Part shown: one piece after another, positions 16,288-26,300 of the stretch
Numbering within the stretch: the stretch's first letter is position 1
Layout: each line of letters begins with the position of its first letter
NCBI GenBank assembly: GCA_965216535.1
Contig: OZ244175.1
Span: 4,092,001-4,156,000, forward strand
Direction: 5' to 3'
Source of the DNA: Hoeflea_A sp965216535
GTDB lineage: Bacteria > Pseudomonadota > Alphaproteobacteria > Rhizobiales > Rhizobiaceae
Length of the DNA: 64,000 nt
Notes under the pieces: generated by a model
Told to the model about the DNA's origin: nothing
The model's database searches: none
Seen by the model: only the letters and a program-made list of their open reading frames with translations
Made by a program: the position numbers and the translations under genes

Positions 16288-19200
16288 TCAGACCGTGAGC
16301 CAGATGTCTTCCGGCGTCTTGATCTCGTTGCAGTCCTCGATGCAGTCGGCGCCGACGATGTCCTTGAAGGTCAGCTGGGACACGTCGTCCAGACCGACAA
16401 GTTCCATCACAGCTTCCGGTGCGGCATCCGTGCCTGCCTCGTTGTAGTAGACACGAAGCCAGCTTTCGCCGTCAGCAGCATTCATGATGTTGAGCAGCTG
16501 CGTCGCATTGCCCCAGACACCGTCGGCGATGCCGCCGGCGCTGTTGTTGGCAAAGCCGTCATCGGCAAGATCCGCAATCGCATCGTCGACAATCGCCTGG
16601 TCAACATCAACACCCCAGATCAGGCCGTGATTGTCGAGAAGCGCGTCCTCGAAGCTGCGGGCACTGACGAAGTAGCGCAGATCGTCGTTGGCGTTGAACG
16701 CGTTCACCGCATTGGCATCGGAGTCGTCGCGATCGACAGCCTGATCCTGCTCTTCCTGGTAGTTGAAGGTGGTGCCGCAGTCGTCAAGCTCACCATCCGA
16801 CTTGCGGAAGGCCAGCTTGTCGCCCTGATACCGCTCGGCATCGAGGCCGAAGGCATCCTGCAGATCATCGTAGAAGCGACCGTCGACCGTGGTGTTGTCG
16901 ACTTTGCTGTACGCTTCGTTGATGTGGTAGGTCGACAGGTCGTCGCCACCGCCACCCTGGTTGAAGTCCATGACGTAGACCACACCGTCGACACCGCTGT
17001 CACCAGCGCCGTCACCGGTTCCGAGACCGGCTGCAGCGAGCAGGCCGTGGAAGTCCTCATTCGGACGATGGTCGTTGTCGTAGCCGTCATTGGCAAAGGC
17101 CGCCATGCTGTTGTCCCGGGCCGAGACAACGAAGACGTCCTGATCCGGTTCGGTCTTGTCGTCGATGACAACATCCAGATCGAACGGCTGCGGCGGTGTA
17201 CCCGGCGTCTGCGAGACGAAGTCGTGGGACTGCGTATCGTCATCTTCCGAGTCCTCGGCAACAACCTGTTCGACAAGATCGCCCGGAACATAGTCCGTCT
17301 TGTCGTCAACCGTCGCGATCAGCGGAACGCCACCGTCGATTTGCACGACCGGTGCGCTACCGGTCCAGAACGATGGACCATCTTCGGTGAAGATCATGGT
17401 ATCACCGGCCCGGGTCACCTCGACTGCGCCGAGAATAGCCGAATGGCTTGCAATGAAGTTGTCGATGGTGGTTGCGACGTCCGTATCGAACACTTCTTCG
17501 TACAGCGAACCAAGAATCGTCACCTGCAGCGTCTCACCACCGGCGATTTGACCGGTCAGGTCGAACTCACAGATCTGATCCTGGATCTCGGCGGCATCGA
17601 CAAGCTCTACCAGAGCAACGCCTGTGCCGTTGATGTCGGCCGAGAAGGTCAGGCCGCTGTCGGCCGTATTCTGGTCCGGATCGACGAACTCAAGACGATC
17701 GCCACCTGCGTTGACGCGTACCACCAGACCATGGTTGGTCAGGATATCCGCGGCATGGCTGGTCACGAAGTCATCCAACGAGTCCGTAAGAGTAGGACCG
17801 GTCCATACCTGCGAGTAGCTGGTGTTCGGGCTGTCGTCGTCACCGATGGTGATGCGCAGAGACGCATCAGCGACATCGAACTCACCATCAAGATCATTGG
17901 TCCGGGCAACCACACGAGCCGCTGCCGTTGCTCCGACGCCGAGAATATCGAAATCTCCTGTAACGCCCGCAACATCTGCCGTAACGATGATCTTCGTCGG
18001 GTCACCGCCATCCAGGACAGCAGTGACTTCGGTGCCAGAGGCGCCGCCGTTGATCGCATCCCTCAGCTGCTGCGCGACATCCCGGGCGTCAATACCGGCA
18101 ATGCCGTCAACATCCGCAACGGTGATGTGCTCCCAAAGGTTAGCAAAACCATCCAGGTCCCAATCGTAGGCAATCGAAACGACATCACCTTCCTGGAAGG
18201 TCTGACCATCATCGATGTCGATGCATTCCTGGCCGAACGTGGCGAGGATCTCATCGAAGGCACCGTCAGCGGCCGCAATGTCAACCGTCGGGGTCTGACC
18301 GGTCTTGTCGTCCGGACCCTTCAGGCAGATGTCGCCATTGGCGTCGACGTCCATCGTGAAGCCAGCAAGCTTCAGCGCCTGGGCGGCTGCATCGTTGGCT
18401 CCATCAACGTTGGCTGCAACAGCGTCGCTTCCAGCGTTGAAGTCACCGGCGATCAGTTCCGCCAGGGCCTTCAGTTCCAGAACCGTGTCGACAATGCCGT
18501 CGGCACTGACGTCACCACCCAGATCGGCAGGATCGTAGGTGAAGGTGTAGGTCTGGTTCTGCGGACCGCCATCGTCCCAGGTGATGTCGAAGGTGAACAG
18601 GTCGCCTTCGCCGATCTGGCCGTCGAGACGCGACTTGTGCTCGGACGGAATGGCTGCATCAACAGCGCTTCCCTCGACCACCAGCTCATCGCCGACCTTG
18701 CAGATCGTCACGATGCCGTTCTCCCAGGAAACATCCCAGCATTCAGGATCGGCAGCTGAGTTGTCGATCCAGTCCTGGATACGAGCTGCCAGATCGGCCG
18801 CGATAGCGTCATCGTCAGCAGCAACGTCGCCGCCGCCGAATGCGGTACCGATTCCGACTTCCGTGGTGAAGGTCATGTCGACGATACCGTCGCCATCCGT
18901 GTCGATGCTGATCGAGAAGATATCGCACTCTTCAAGATCGCTGTCCGGAATGGTGACATGAGCGTAGCAAGGCTCACAGCCATAGTCGCCGACCAGCATG
19001 TCGGTGCCATCGGCACCGGCATCCAGGAAGTCGTCGCCCTGGCCGCCGATCAGCAGATCGTCGCCGGCTTCGCCGTGCAGGCAGTCGTCGCCGTCATCAC
19101 CGCAGATGGCATCGTCGCCGTCGCCACCGCGAAGGTTGTCACGGCCGTCGCCACCGAAGATGACATCGTCATCGGCACCGCCATCGACATAGTCGTTGCC

Positions 19201-22200
19201 GGAACCGGCGAGGATCAGGTCGTCGCCTTCATCGCCGAACAGGCAATCATCGCCGTCTTCACCGTGGATCTCGTCGTCACCGGTACCACCTTCGATCTGG
19301 TCGTTGCCGGCTGCACCGAAGGCAAGGTCGTCACCACCATTGAGGCGGATGAAGTCCTCGCCGAGGAAGCCCGGCGTCACACCGTCAGCGGTGATCCGGT
19401 TGCCCGTGATCATGTCGTCACCGTTGCCCAGGTCGGCAGTGACGCCGTCATCGGAGACAACCAGCTCATCCTCGATCTTGCCCGGATCGGTGGCAATGCC
19501 GAGGAAGCCGTTCGGACGCGTGGTGCCGATATCGTCACCCCAGTCTTCCAGAACCGGCAGGAACTTCAGGTCCGATACCATCGGGCCGTCGAACTCCAGC
19601 AGTTCCTGATTGCGAACGCCATCCGTGCCCTTGATCAGGTCCAGGTTAATCGCAGCGCTGTTGGCCGGGCCGAACGGGTTGGTTTGGGCAAAACTTCCAG
19701 CTGCCGTGATCGGATCGTATCTCCAGTTGTCATTCAGGATACGGGTCGTACCCGCCGTGCCGTCATCGGTCAGGAGCAATGTCCGGAGCACAAAGTCCTG
19801 AGAGGCCAGATGATTGACTTCAAACAGCCCGGACGTGTTCGGATCACAATCGACGACGCTGATGTGCAGGGTCTGAATATCCCTCACATTGAAGTTGTCG
19901 ATGCGCTGCGTATTGCCGTTGGGATCGACATTCCAGATCGTATCAACGCGTTCCGCACTGCCTTCAGCATCAATGAAGATGTCGAAATCGTCCGGCAGAT
20001 TACCGTCGTCGTTGCAGCACTGGTCGAAGATCAGCTGGACGCCAGGATTGCCAAATGTATCGCACAAGATGGCGGGATCCTGATCTGCATCAAGACGGAT
20101 CGGAACGTTGAAGATGGCAACATCGCCATCGACGCCATCGGCGAAAACGACTTCCTGCAGGCTGTTATCGCGAACCGCACCCAGATTGATGACCGTATCC
20201 CAAGAAGCACCGGCGTCCTCAAGGATTTTGATACGTTCCACATTGATGATCCAGCCCTGACCAAACTCCAGGTCTTCCGGATAGACACCGAGGGTATCGA
20301 AACCGTCGCCACCGTCGATGAAGACGCCAGCAAAGCCGCCTTCCTCGAAGAAGAAGAAGCCGCTGCCGGCACCGTCGACGATCTCAAGCGGGAAGCTGTC
20401 GGCAGGAGCATCCGAGTTGACGTCATTGGCGGTCTCGTCAAAGACGAGGAAGACGTCACCACCACCGTTGATGACCACATCTTCAAGGCCTGTCAGTCCG
20501 GCGCCGATGCCGTCAACCTGGCCAGCGAAGAAGTCGATCGCTGCCGTGTTGGCCGCAGCCGCTGCAACACCAACAGCCGATGTCGGGCTCGAACCCGTCA
20601 GGTCCGTCACATCGATGGTCAGGGTGTGGGTCGTCGGCGCGAACGCCGGCGCAAAGCCACCCGCCCAAAGCGGAAGCAGCGGGCCACCCGGGAAGCCGTT
20701 GTTGATGCTGCCGATCACGGACGGAACACCGGAAGCAACAATGCGGAGCGAGCCGACCTGCTCACTGCGCGGGCCACCAGGCTCGTTTCCGGAAGCGTTC
20801 TCGGTGATGCGAAGCTCGTTGATCAGAACCTCGTCGACCGTGAACACGAGCTCGTCGATTTCCTCGCCGGCCATTTTCGACTGCGGGTCACTGTCGACCC
20901 AGACGAAGTCGCCGGTCACGTCGAAGATGTCGACCACCGGGCCCAGATCGTTGGCATCAGCCGGATCGATCGTCCAGAAGTCGGCCTGGAGGTCCCAGAT
21001 GCCGACGGAGCCAAGGCTCTGGCCGAACGCAACCTGGTCGATATCCGGAGACAGGGAAGCCTCGAAGATGACCGGATCATCGAAGAACGGCGCCATGATG
21101 GGCATGTTGATGCACGGCGTGCAGACCTCGCTCAGGAGACCCAGCGTCGAAGCCGGCGGGAACGGGCTCAGATCACGGTTGATGATCAGAACGCCTTCGA
21201 TGTCGTTCAGCGTCACGCCGGATACTAGAACACCGCCGTCGCCGTAGTTGTTGTCCTGCTTGGTCAGAACGAACAGGTCATCGCCGCCCTCGCCATTGGC
21301 GATATCGCCGGCATTGGCCGTCTGCTGGAAGCCAGGAACAGGTGCATTCGGGCCATAGCCCGCATTGGCGGTGAACACGTCATCGCCATTCGAGCCGTCG
21401 AGAACCTCGACAACCGTATCCGTGAACGGAATGATCAGGCCGTTCTGATCGACCGTCACCTTGATCGTGTCGATGAACGTGTTGCCGCCATCGTCGGTGA
21501 TCTCGACTTCGACGTCGAATACGACAAGGCCGTTGATCACACCGTCTTCATCCACAGGGCCGCCATCGACAAGGTTCGTCGAGTTGATCAGCGTCGGATC
21601 GGCAAGAACAAGCTTCGTGCCCGTGATGTCGATGCCGAAAGCACCGCCCGTCGGATCGTTGGTGATCACGAACGTGTGGCTGTCAGGATCGCTCTCGGGA
21701 TCCTCGGCAATCAGGTTGGTCAGCGCCAGGCCGGCAGGCGTCGTCGCAGCAACGTTCAGCGTTTCCGGAAGAACGTTCGTCGGATCCTCGTCGATCAGCG
21801 ACGTCACATCGATGGTGAAGGTCTTGACCTGCGTCAGGCCGCCGGAATCCTCAACCTGGACCTCGACGTCGATGCTCGTCACACCGGCTTCGGAATCGAT
21901 CACAGAAGGATCGAGAACCTTCAGCTCGTCGCCGTCGATCTCGAAGGCGCCCGCAACGGACTGGCTCAGCAGCGTGTAGGTCGCCGTGTCGCCATCATCC
22001 ACATCGTCGGACGTCAGGACGCCAACAACAAAGCCGCTCAGGCCAGGATTGGAAAGCGAGCCATCCTGCTCGGCAATCGTCAGGTTCGAAAGGTCCAGAT
22101 TGAACGGACCCTCGTTGATGTCGTTGATGTCGATGTCGACATCTTCTTCATAGGTGTTGCCGTCGCTGTCCGTCACACGGATCGTCACCGTCATCACGTC

Positions 22201-23052
22201 ATCGGTCTCGTGGTCAAGACCGCTGGCATCCACAACGATGATCTTCGGCTGCTGGGCATTCGGATCGTCAAGACCGAACGTGCCGGTCGGATCGATCAGT
22301 TCCCAGGTGAAGGTCTCACCACCATCCGGATCAACAACCGTCAGCTGGCCTTCATTGACCTCATCGCCGTTCTCGGCATTCTCATCGATATCCGTGCCGA
22401 TCAGGATGTCGACAGGCGCTTCGTTGCCGAGCTCGCCCGTGTAGGGATCGCCGCCCGGGAATTCGTAGGGAAGATCGTCAACAGCCGTGTCGCTGTCGAT
22501 CGCAGCCGCTGCCTTCAGCAGGCCGTTGGCCTCATCGTCGACATCCGCCTTGAACTCGTCCGATTCGGTGAACTCGACAATCAGCTGTTCACGGCTCATC
22601 GCACCCGACTTCAGGACGGCCAGCCAGAAGTTGTAGCCTTCCTGATCGGCCGGGCGGCCGAGGATGTTGAGGTAGACAAGCGACAGGAAGTCCTCATCCG
22701 ACAGATCGTCACCGAAGCGGGCGATGTATTCGTCCGACTCCAGCCACTGGGAGATCGTCTCGATCAGGGCATCGCGGTAGGAGAGCTCCGGATTGGCTTC
22801 CTGGATGTCGCGGAAACGGTTGGTCCAGAAGGTCAGGCCGCCGCTGTCGGACATGCGGTCGAACACCGCCTGGTAGAGCCGCAGGATGGAGCGAACCTCA
22901 TCGGCCTGCAGGCACAACGCCTGGGCAAAGTCCGCAAGTGCATCCTCAAGATCGTCGGCCTCGGTGAGAAACGCATCCCACTGGTCGATCTGCGACTGTG
23001 TCGGTGTCTGACGCAGGATCGCTTCATAATAGGCGATAATTGTCTGTTCCAT
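16288..23052 (-). CDS. Giant RTX/DUF4214 secreted surface protein, copy A
   Basis: This is a 2,254-residue, very Asp-rich protein with no Sec signal. Domains in order: three helical DUF4214-like repeats (about residues 5-185; marks YYEAILRQTP, LYQAVFDRMSDSGGLTFW, VYLNILGRPADQEGYNFW); cadherin/VCBS-like repeats (about 215-560); beta-strand-rich S-layer-like region (about 560-1230); RTX nonapeptides GGxGxDxxx (about 1,235-1,350); five degenerate beta modules (about 1,360-1,940); and a C-terminal domain ending DIWLTV, an acidic residue followed by hydrophobic ones as in type I secretion signals. It carries 21 cysteines, unusual for RTX proteins. The ATG at 23052 follows AGAGGG. Codons are strongly biased, suggesting high expression. 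Type I secretion and S-layer or adhesin function are inference; no secretion genes are in the window. Confidence 0.88.
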   Translation of the reverse strand: MEQTIIAYYEAILRQTPTQSQIDQWDAFLTEADDLEDALADFAQALCLQADEVRSILRLYQAVFDRMSDSGGLTFWTNRFRDIQEANPELSYRDALIETISQWLESDEYIARFGDDLSDEDFLSLVYLNILGRPADQEGYNFWLAVLKSGAMSREQLIVEFTESDEFKADVDDEANGLLKAAAAIDSDTAVDDLPYEFPGGDPYTGELGNEAPVDILIGTDIDENAENGDEVNEGQLTVVDPDGGETFTWELIDPTGTFGLDDPNAQQPKIIVVDASGLDHETDDVMTVTIRVTDSDGNTYEEDVDIDINDINEGPFNLDLSNLTIAEQDGSLSNPGLSGFVVGVLTSDDVDDGDTATYTLLSQSVAGAFEIDGDELKVLDPSVIDSEAGVTSIDVEVQVEDSGGLTQVKTFTIDVTSLIDEDPTNVLPETLNVAATTPAGLALTNLIAEDPESDPDSHTFVITNDPTGGAFGIDITGTKLVLADPTLINSTNLVDGGPVDEDGVINGLVVFDVEVEITDDGGNTFIDTIKVTVDQNGLIIPFTDTVVEVLDGSNGDDVFTANAGYGPNAPVPGFQQTANAGDIANGEGGDDLFVLTKQDNNYGDGGVLVSGVTLNDIEGVLIINRDLSPFPPASTLGLLSEVCTPCINMPIMAPFFDDPVIFEASLSPDIDQVAFGQSLGSVGIWDLQADFWTIDPADANDLGPVVDIFDVTGDFVWVDSDPQSKMAGEEIDELVFTVDEVLINELRITENASGNEPGGPRSEQVGSLRIVASGVPSVIGSINNGFPGGPLLPLWAGGFAPAFAPTTHTLTIDVTDLTGSSPTSAVGVAAAAANTAAIDFFAGQVDGIGAGLTGLEDVVINGGGDVFLVFDETANDVNSDAPADSFPLEIVDGAGSGFFFFEEGGFAGVFIDGGDGFDTLGVYPEDLEFGQGWIINVERIKILEDAGASWDTVINLGAVRDNSLQEVVFADGVDGDVAIFNVPIRLDADQDPAILCDTFGNPGVQLIFDQCCNDDGNLPDDFDIFIDAEGSAERVDTIWNVDPNGNTQRIDNFNVRDIQTLHISVVDCDPNTSGLFEVNHLASQDFVLRTLLLTDDGTAGTTRILNDNWRYDPITAAGSFAQTNPFGPANSAAINLDLIKGTDGVRNQELLEFDGPMVSDLKFLPVLEDWGDDIGTTRPNGFLGIATDPGKIEDELVVSDDGVTADLGNGDDMITGNRITADGVTPGFLGEDFIRLNGGDDLAFGAAGNDQIEGGTGDDEIHGEDGDDCLFGDEGDDLILAGSGNDYVDGGADDDVIFGGDGRDNLRGGDGDDAICGDDGDDCLHGEAGDDLLIGGQGDDFLDAGADGTDMLVGDYGCEPCYAHVTIPDSDLEECDIFSISIDTDGDGIVDMTFTTEVGIGTAFGGGDVAADDDAIAADLAARIQDWIDNSAADPECWDVSWENGIVTICKVGDELVVEGSAVDAAIPSEHKSRLDGQIGEGDLFTFDITWDDGGPQNQTYTFTYDPADLGGDVSADGIVDTVLELKALAELIAGDFNAGSDAVAANVDGANDAAAQALKLAGFTMDVDANGDICLKGPDDKTGQTPTVDIAAADGAFDEILATFGQECIDIDDGQTFQEGDVVSIAYDWDLDGFANLWEHITVADVDGIAGIDARDVAQQLRDAINGGASGTEVTAVLDGGDPTKIIVTADVAGVTGDFDILGVGATAAARVVARTNDLDGEFDVADASLRITIGDDDSPNTSYSQVWTGPTLTDSLDDFVTSHAADILTNHGLVVRVNAGGDRLEFVDPDQNTADSGLTFSADINGTGVALVELVDAAEIQDQICEFDLTGQIAGGETLQVTILGSLYEEVFDTDVATTIDNFIASHSAILGAVEVTRAGDTMIFTEDGPSFWTGSAPVVQIDGGVPLIATVDDKTDYVPGDLVEQVVAEDSEDDDTQSHDFVSQTPGTPPQPFDLDVVIDDKTEPDQDVFVVSARDNSMAAFANDGYDNDHRPNEDFHGLLAAAGLGTGDGAGDSGVDGVVYVMDFNQGGGGDDLSTYHINEAYSKVDNTTVDGRFYDDLQDAFGLDAERYQGDKLAFRKSDGELDDCGTTFNYQEEQDQAVDRDDSDANAVNAFNANDDLRYFVSARSFEDALLDNHGLIWGVDVDQAIVDDAIADLADDGFANNSAGGIADGVWGNATQLLNIMNAADGESWLRVYYNEAGTDAAPEAVMELVGLDDVSQLTFKDIVGADCIEDCNEIKTPEDIWLTV

Positions 23053-23262
23053 GGTGACCCTCTTCTGGCAGGTACTGGCCGGCAATCCGGCAATTAAATC
23101 TCTTGGTTTTCACTCAACGCGCGCACGGAATCGGGCACGCACTCTATCCCATCAATTCACGCATACAGTAATCCATATACTACGACAAGACGACGAAGCG
23201 GAAAAATCGACTTTCCAAGGCTGAATGCGTTTGAAAGTGAGTTGCCGGTCGGACCTCAAACG
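23053..23262 (-). promoter_or_regulatory. Upstream region of giant gene A, with block conserved in copy B
   Basis: This 5' region shares with copy B the ribosome-binding segment (23053-23073). It also shares a separate block at 23146-23180 with the core CGCATACAGTAAT, flanked by ATCCCATCAA and an ATATAC end. The sequence between them has drifted. The block sits 94 bp from the start codon here and 95 bp in copy B, so it is a likely promoter or operator. The remaining bases up to the next hairpin show nothing recognisable. Confidence 0.55.
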
Positions 23263-23294
23263 AAGAGGGCCCCGGCTTTCGCCGGGGCCCTCTT
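23263..23294. terminator. Hairpin terminator after giant gene B (second copy of the 16234 hairpin)
   Basis: The 14-bp perfect stem with TTTC loop is identical to that at 16234-16265 and is flanked here by CG on both sides, which adds base pairs. No long U-tract follows on either strand, unlike the first copy. It separates the end of giant gene B from the promoter region of giant gene A. Confidence 0.75.
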
Positions 23295-23318
23295 CGTTCA
23301 TTCAATGGACGGTTGAGA

Positions 23319-26300
23319 TCAGACCGTGAGCCAGATGTCTTCCGGCGTCTTGATCTCGTTGCAGTCCTCGATGCAGTCGGCGCCGACGATGTCCTTGAAG
23401 GTCAGCTGGGACACGTCGTCCAGACCGACAAGTTCCATCACAGCTTCCGGTGCGGCATCCGTGCCTGCCTCGTTGTAGTAGACACGAAGCCAGCTTTCGC
23501 CGTCAGCAGCATTCATGATGTTGAGCAGCTGCGTCGCATTGCCCCAGACACCGTCGGCGATGCCGCCGGCGCTGTTGTTGGCAAAGCCGTCATCGGCAAG
23601 ATCCGCAATCGCATCGTCGACAATCGCCTGGTCAACATCAACACCCCAGATCAGGCCGTGATTGTCGAGAAGCGCGTCCTCGAAGCTGCGGGCACTGACG
23701 AAGTAGCGCAGATCGTCGTTGGCGTTGAACGCGTTCACCGCATTGGCATCGGAGTCGTCGCGATCGACAGCCTGATCCTGCTCTTCCTGGTAGTTGAAGG
23801 TGGTGCCGCAGTCGTCAAGCTCACCATCCGACTTGCGGAAGGCCAGCTTGTCGCCCTGATACCGCTCGGCATCGAGGCCGAAGGCATCCTGCAGATCATC
23901 GTAGAAGCGACCGTCGACCGTGGTGTTGTCGACTTTGCTGTACGCTTCGTTGATGTGGTAGGTCGACAGGTCGTCGCCACCGCCACCCTGGTTGAAGTCC
24001 ATGACGTAGACCACACCGTCGACACCGCTGTCACCAGCGCCGTCACCGGTTCCGAGACCGGCTGCAGCGAGCAGGCCGTGGAAGTCCTCATTCGGACGAT
24101 GGTCGTTGTCGTAGCCGTCATTGGCAAAGGCCGCCATGCTGTTGTCCCGGGCCGAGACAACGAAGACGTCCTGATCCGGTTCGGTCTTGTCGTCGATGAC
24201 AACATCCAGATCGAACGGCTGCGGCGGTGTACCCGGCGTCTGCGAGACGAAGTCGTGAGACTGCGTGTCGTCCTGCTGTTCGTCCTCGGCAACCACTACT
24301 TCGATGCGGTCGCCTGGATCGAACAGGGTCTTGGAGGTCGCGGCGTTGTTGACTGTTGCCGAACCACCGTTTCCACCGTTGACCATGACCGAGTCCACAA
24401 TGTGCGGACCCAAGGCCGGAACACTATCCGTGATCACCAAAACACCGCCTCCAGCGTTTGAAGGCGTCAGATCGTATGGAGCCAGCGCTGCACCATGAGT
24501 TGTGACAAAGTCGGTAATTGTCTGGTCAGCGTCCGTATTGAACGGCACGGAAAACAGTTGACCGTCGATCACCACATCCAGCGTCTCGCCGGCATTGATG
24601 GCTATATTCCAGGCGCAAATCTGATCCTGAACTTCGGCTGTATCGACAGCCTCGACCAGGGCCACACCCGTACCGTTGATGTCGGCCGAGAAAGTCAGGC
24701 CGCTATCGGCCGTGTTCTGGTCCGGATCGACAAACTCGAGACGGTTACCACCCCCATTAACACGCACGACCAGTCCATGATTGGTCAGGATGTTGGCGGC
24801 GTGGCTGGTCACGAAGTCGGCCAGCGAGGTCGCGAGATCCGTATTCCAGACCTGCGAGTAGCTGGTGTTCGGGCTGTCATCGTCACCAATGGTGATACGC
24901 AGGGACGTATCGCCAGCATCGAACTCAGCTGTAAGATCGTTCGTCCGGGCAACAATACGTGCAGCGGCAGCCGCATTGGGACCGAGAATGTCAAAATCAC
25001 CGCCTGTACCAGCGACATCAGCCGTGACGATGACTTTGGTTGCATCGTTCGGGTCGACAATCGCCGTGACAACTGTGCCGCTACCACCAGCGTTCAAAAC
25101 GTCTCTGACCTGCATCGCCACATCCCGTGCGTCGATACCGACAATGCCGTCAACGTCAGCAACGGTAACAATATCCAGGTAATCAAAGTTACCGTCACCA
25201 TCATCGTCGATGCCTATTGAAAGAACATCTCCAGCCTGAAAGTTCTGTCCCTCGTCGATGTCGATGCACTCTTGGCCGAAAGTGGCTGCAATTTCGAAGT
25301 GATCGCCATCGGATGCATCGATGGTAACTTCCGGAGTCTGGCCGGTCTTGTCGTCCGGACCCTTCAGGCAGATGTCGCCATTGGCGTCAACGTCCATCGT
25401 GAAGCCGGCGTCTTTCAAGGCCTGGGCCTCTACATCGTTGAGGCCGTCCACGTTAGCCGCAACCGGGCCGACTCCGGCGTTGAAGTCGCCAGCGATCAGT
25501 TCCGCCAGGGCCTTCAGTTCCAGAACCGTGTCGACAATCCCGTCGGCACTCACATCGCCACTCAGATCGGCAGGATCGTAGGTGAAGGTGTAGGTCTGGT
25601 TCTGCGGGCCGCCATCGTCCCAGGTGACGTCGAAGGTGAATTTGTCGCCTTCGCCGATCTGACCGTCCAGACGCGACTTGTGCTCGGACGGAATGGCCGC
25701 ATCAACAGCGCTTCCCTCGACCACCAGCTCATCGCCGACCTTGCAGATCGTCACGATGCCGTTCTCCCAGGAAACATCCCAGCATTCAGGATCGGCAGCC
25801 ACCGTGTTGATCCAGCCCTGGATCTGATCTGCCAGGTCACCCGCGATGGAGTTTTCATCTGCTGCAACATTGCCGCCACCGACGAAGAGAGGCTCGCCGA
25901 CAACAGACGTAAAGGTGGTGTCGACCACACCGTCGCCATCCGTGTCGATGCTGATTGAGAAGATATCGCACTCTTCAAGATCGCTGTCCGGAATGGTGAC
26001 ATGAGCGTAGCAAGGCTCACAGCCATAGTCGCCGACCAGCATGTCGGTGCCATCGGCACCGGCATCCAGGAAGTCGTCGCCCTGGCCGCCGATCAGCAGA
26101 TCGTCGCCGGCTTCGCCGTGCAGGCAGTCGTCGCCGTCATCACCGCAGATGGCATCGTCGCCGTCGCCACCGCGAAGGTTGTCACGGCCGTCGCCACCGA
26201 AGATGACATCGTCATCGGCACCGCCATCGACATAGTCGTTGCCGGAACCGGCGAGGATCAGGTCGTCGCCTTCATCGCCGAACAGGCAATCATCGCCGTC

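Larger units (their letters stand above)
16234..23180 (-). repeat. Unit A of the 7-kb direct tandem repeat
   Basis: The unit runs from the terminator hairpin (16234) through giant gene A to the conserved upstream block ending at 23180. It recurs in the same orientation at 23263-30224, offset by 7,029 to 7,043 bp. Most of the coding sequence is identical base for base by eye. The exception is a sharply bounded segment at about 17,230-18,950, plus a few scattered substitutions. Beyond 23180 I see no similarity to the sequence beyond unit B. No transposase, integrase or terminal inverted repeat is associated, so an ordinary recombination-type gene duplication is most likely. Confidence 0.95.

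Noticed and set aside
18998..19340. The regular short repeats at the RTX block as a CRISPR or DNA satellite array
   Set aside because: The period is 27 bp in frame, and translation gives GGxGxDxxx calcium-binding nonapeptides, so this is a coding repeat.
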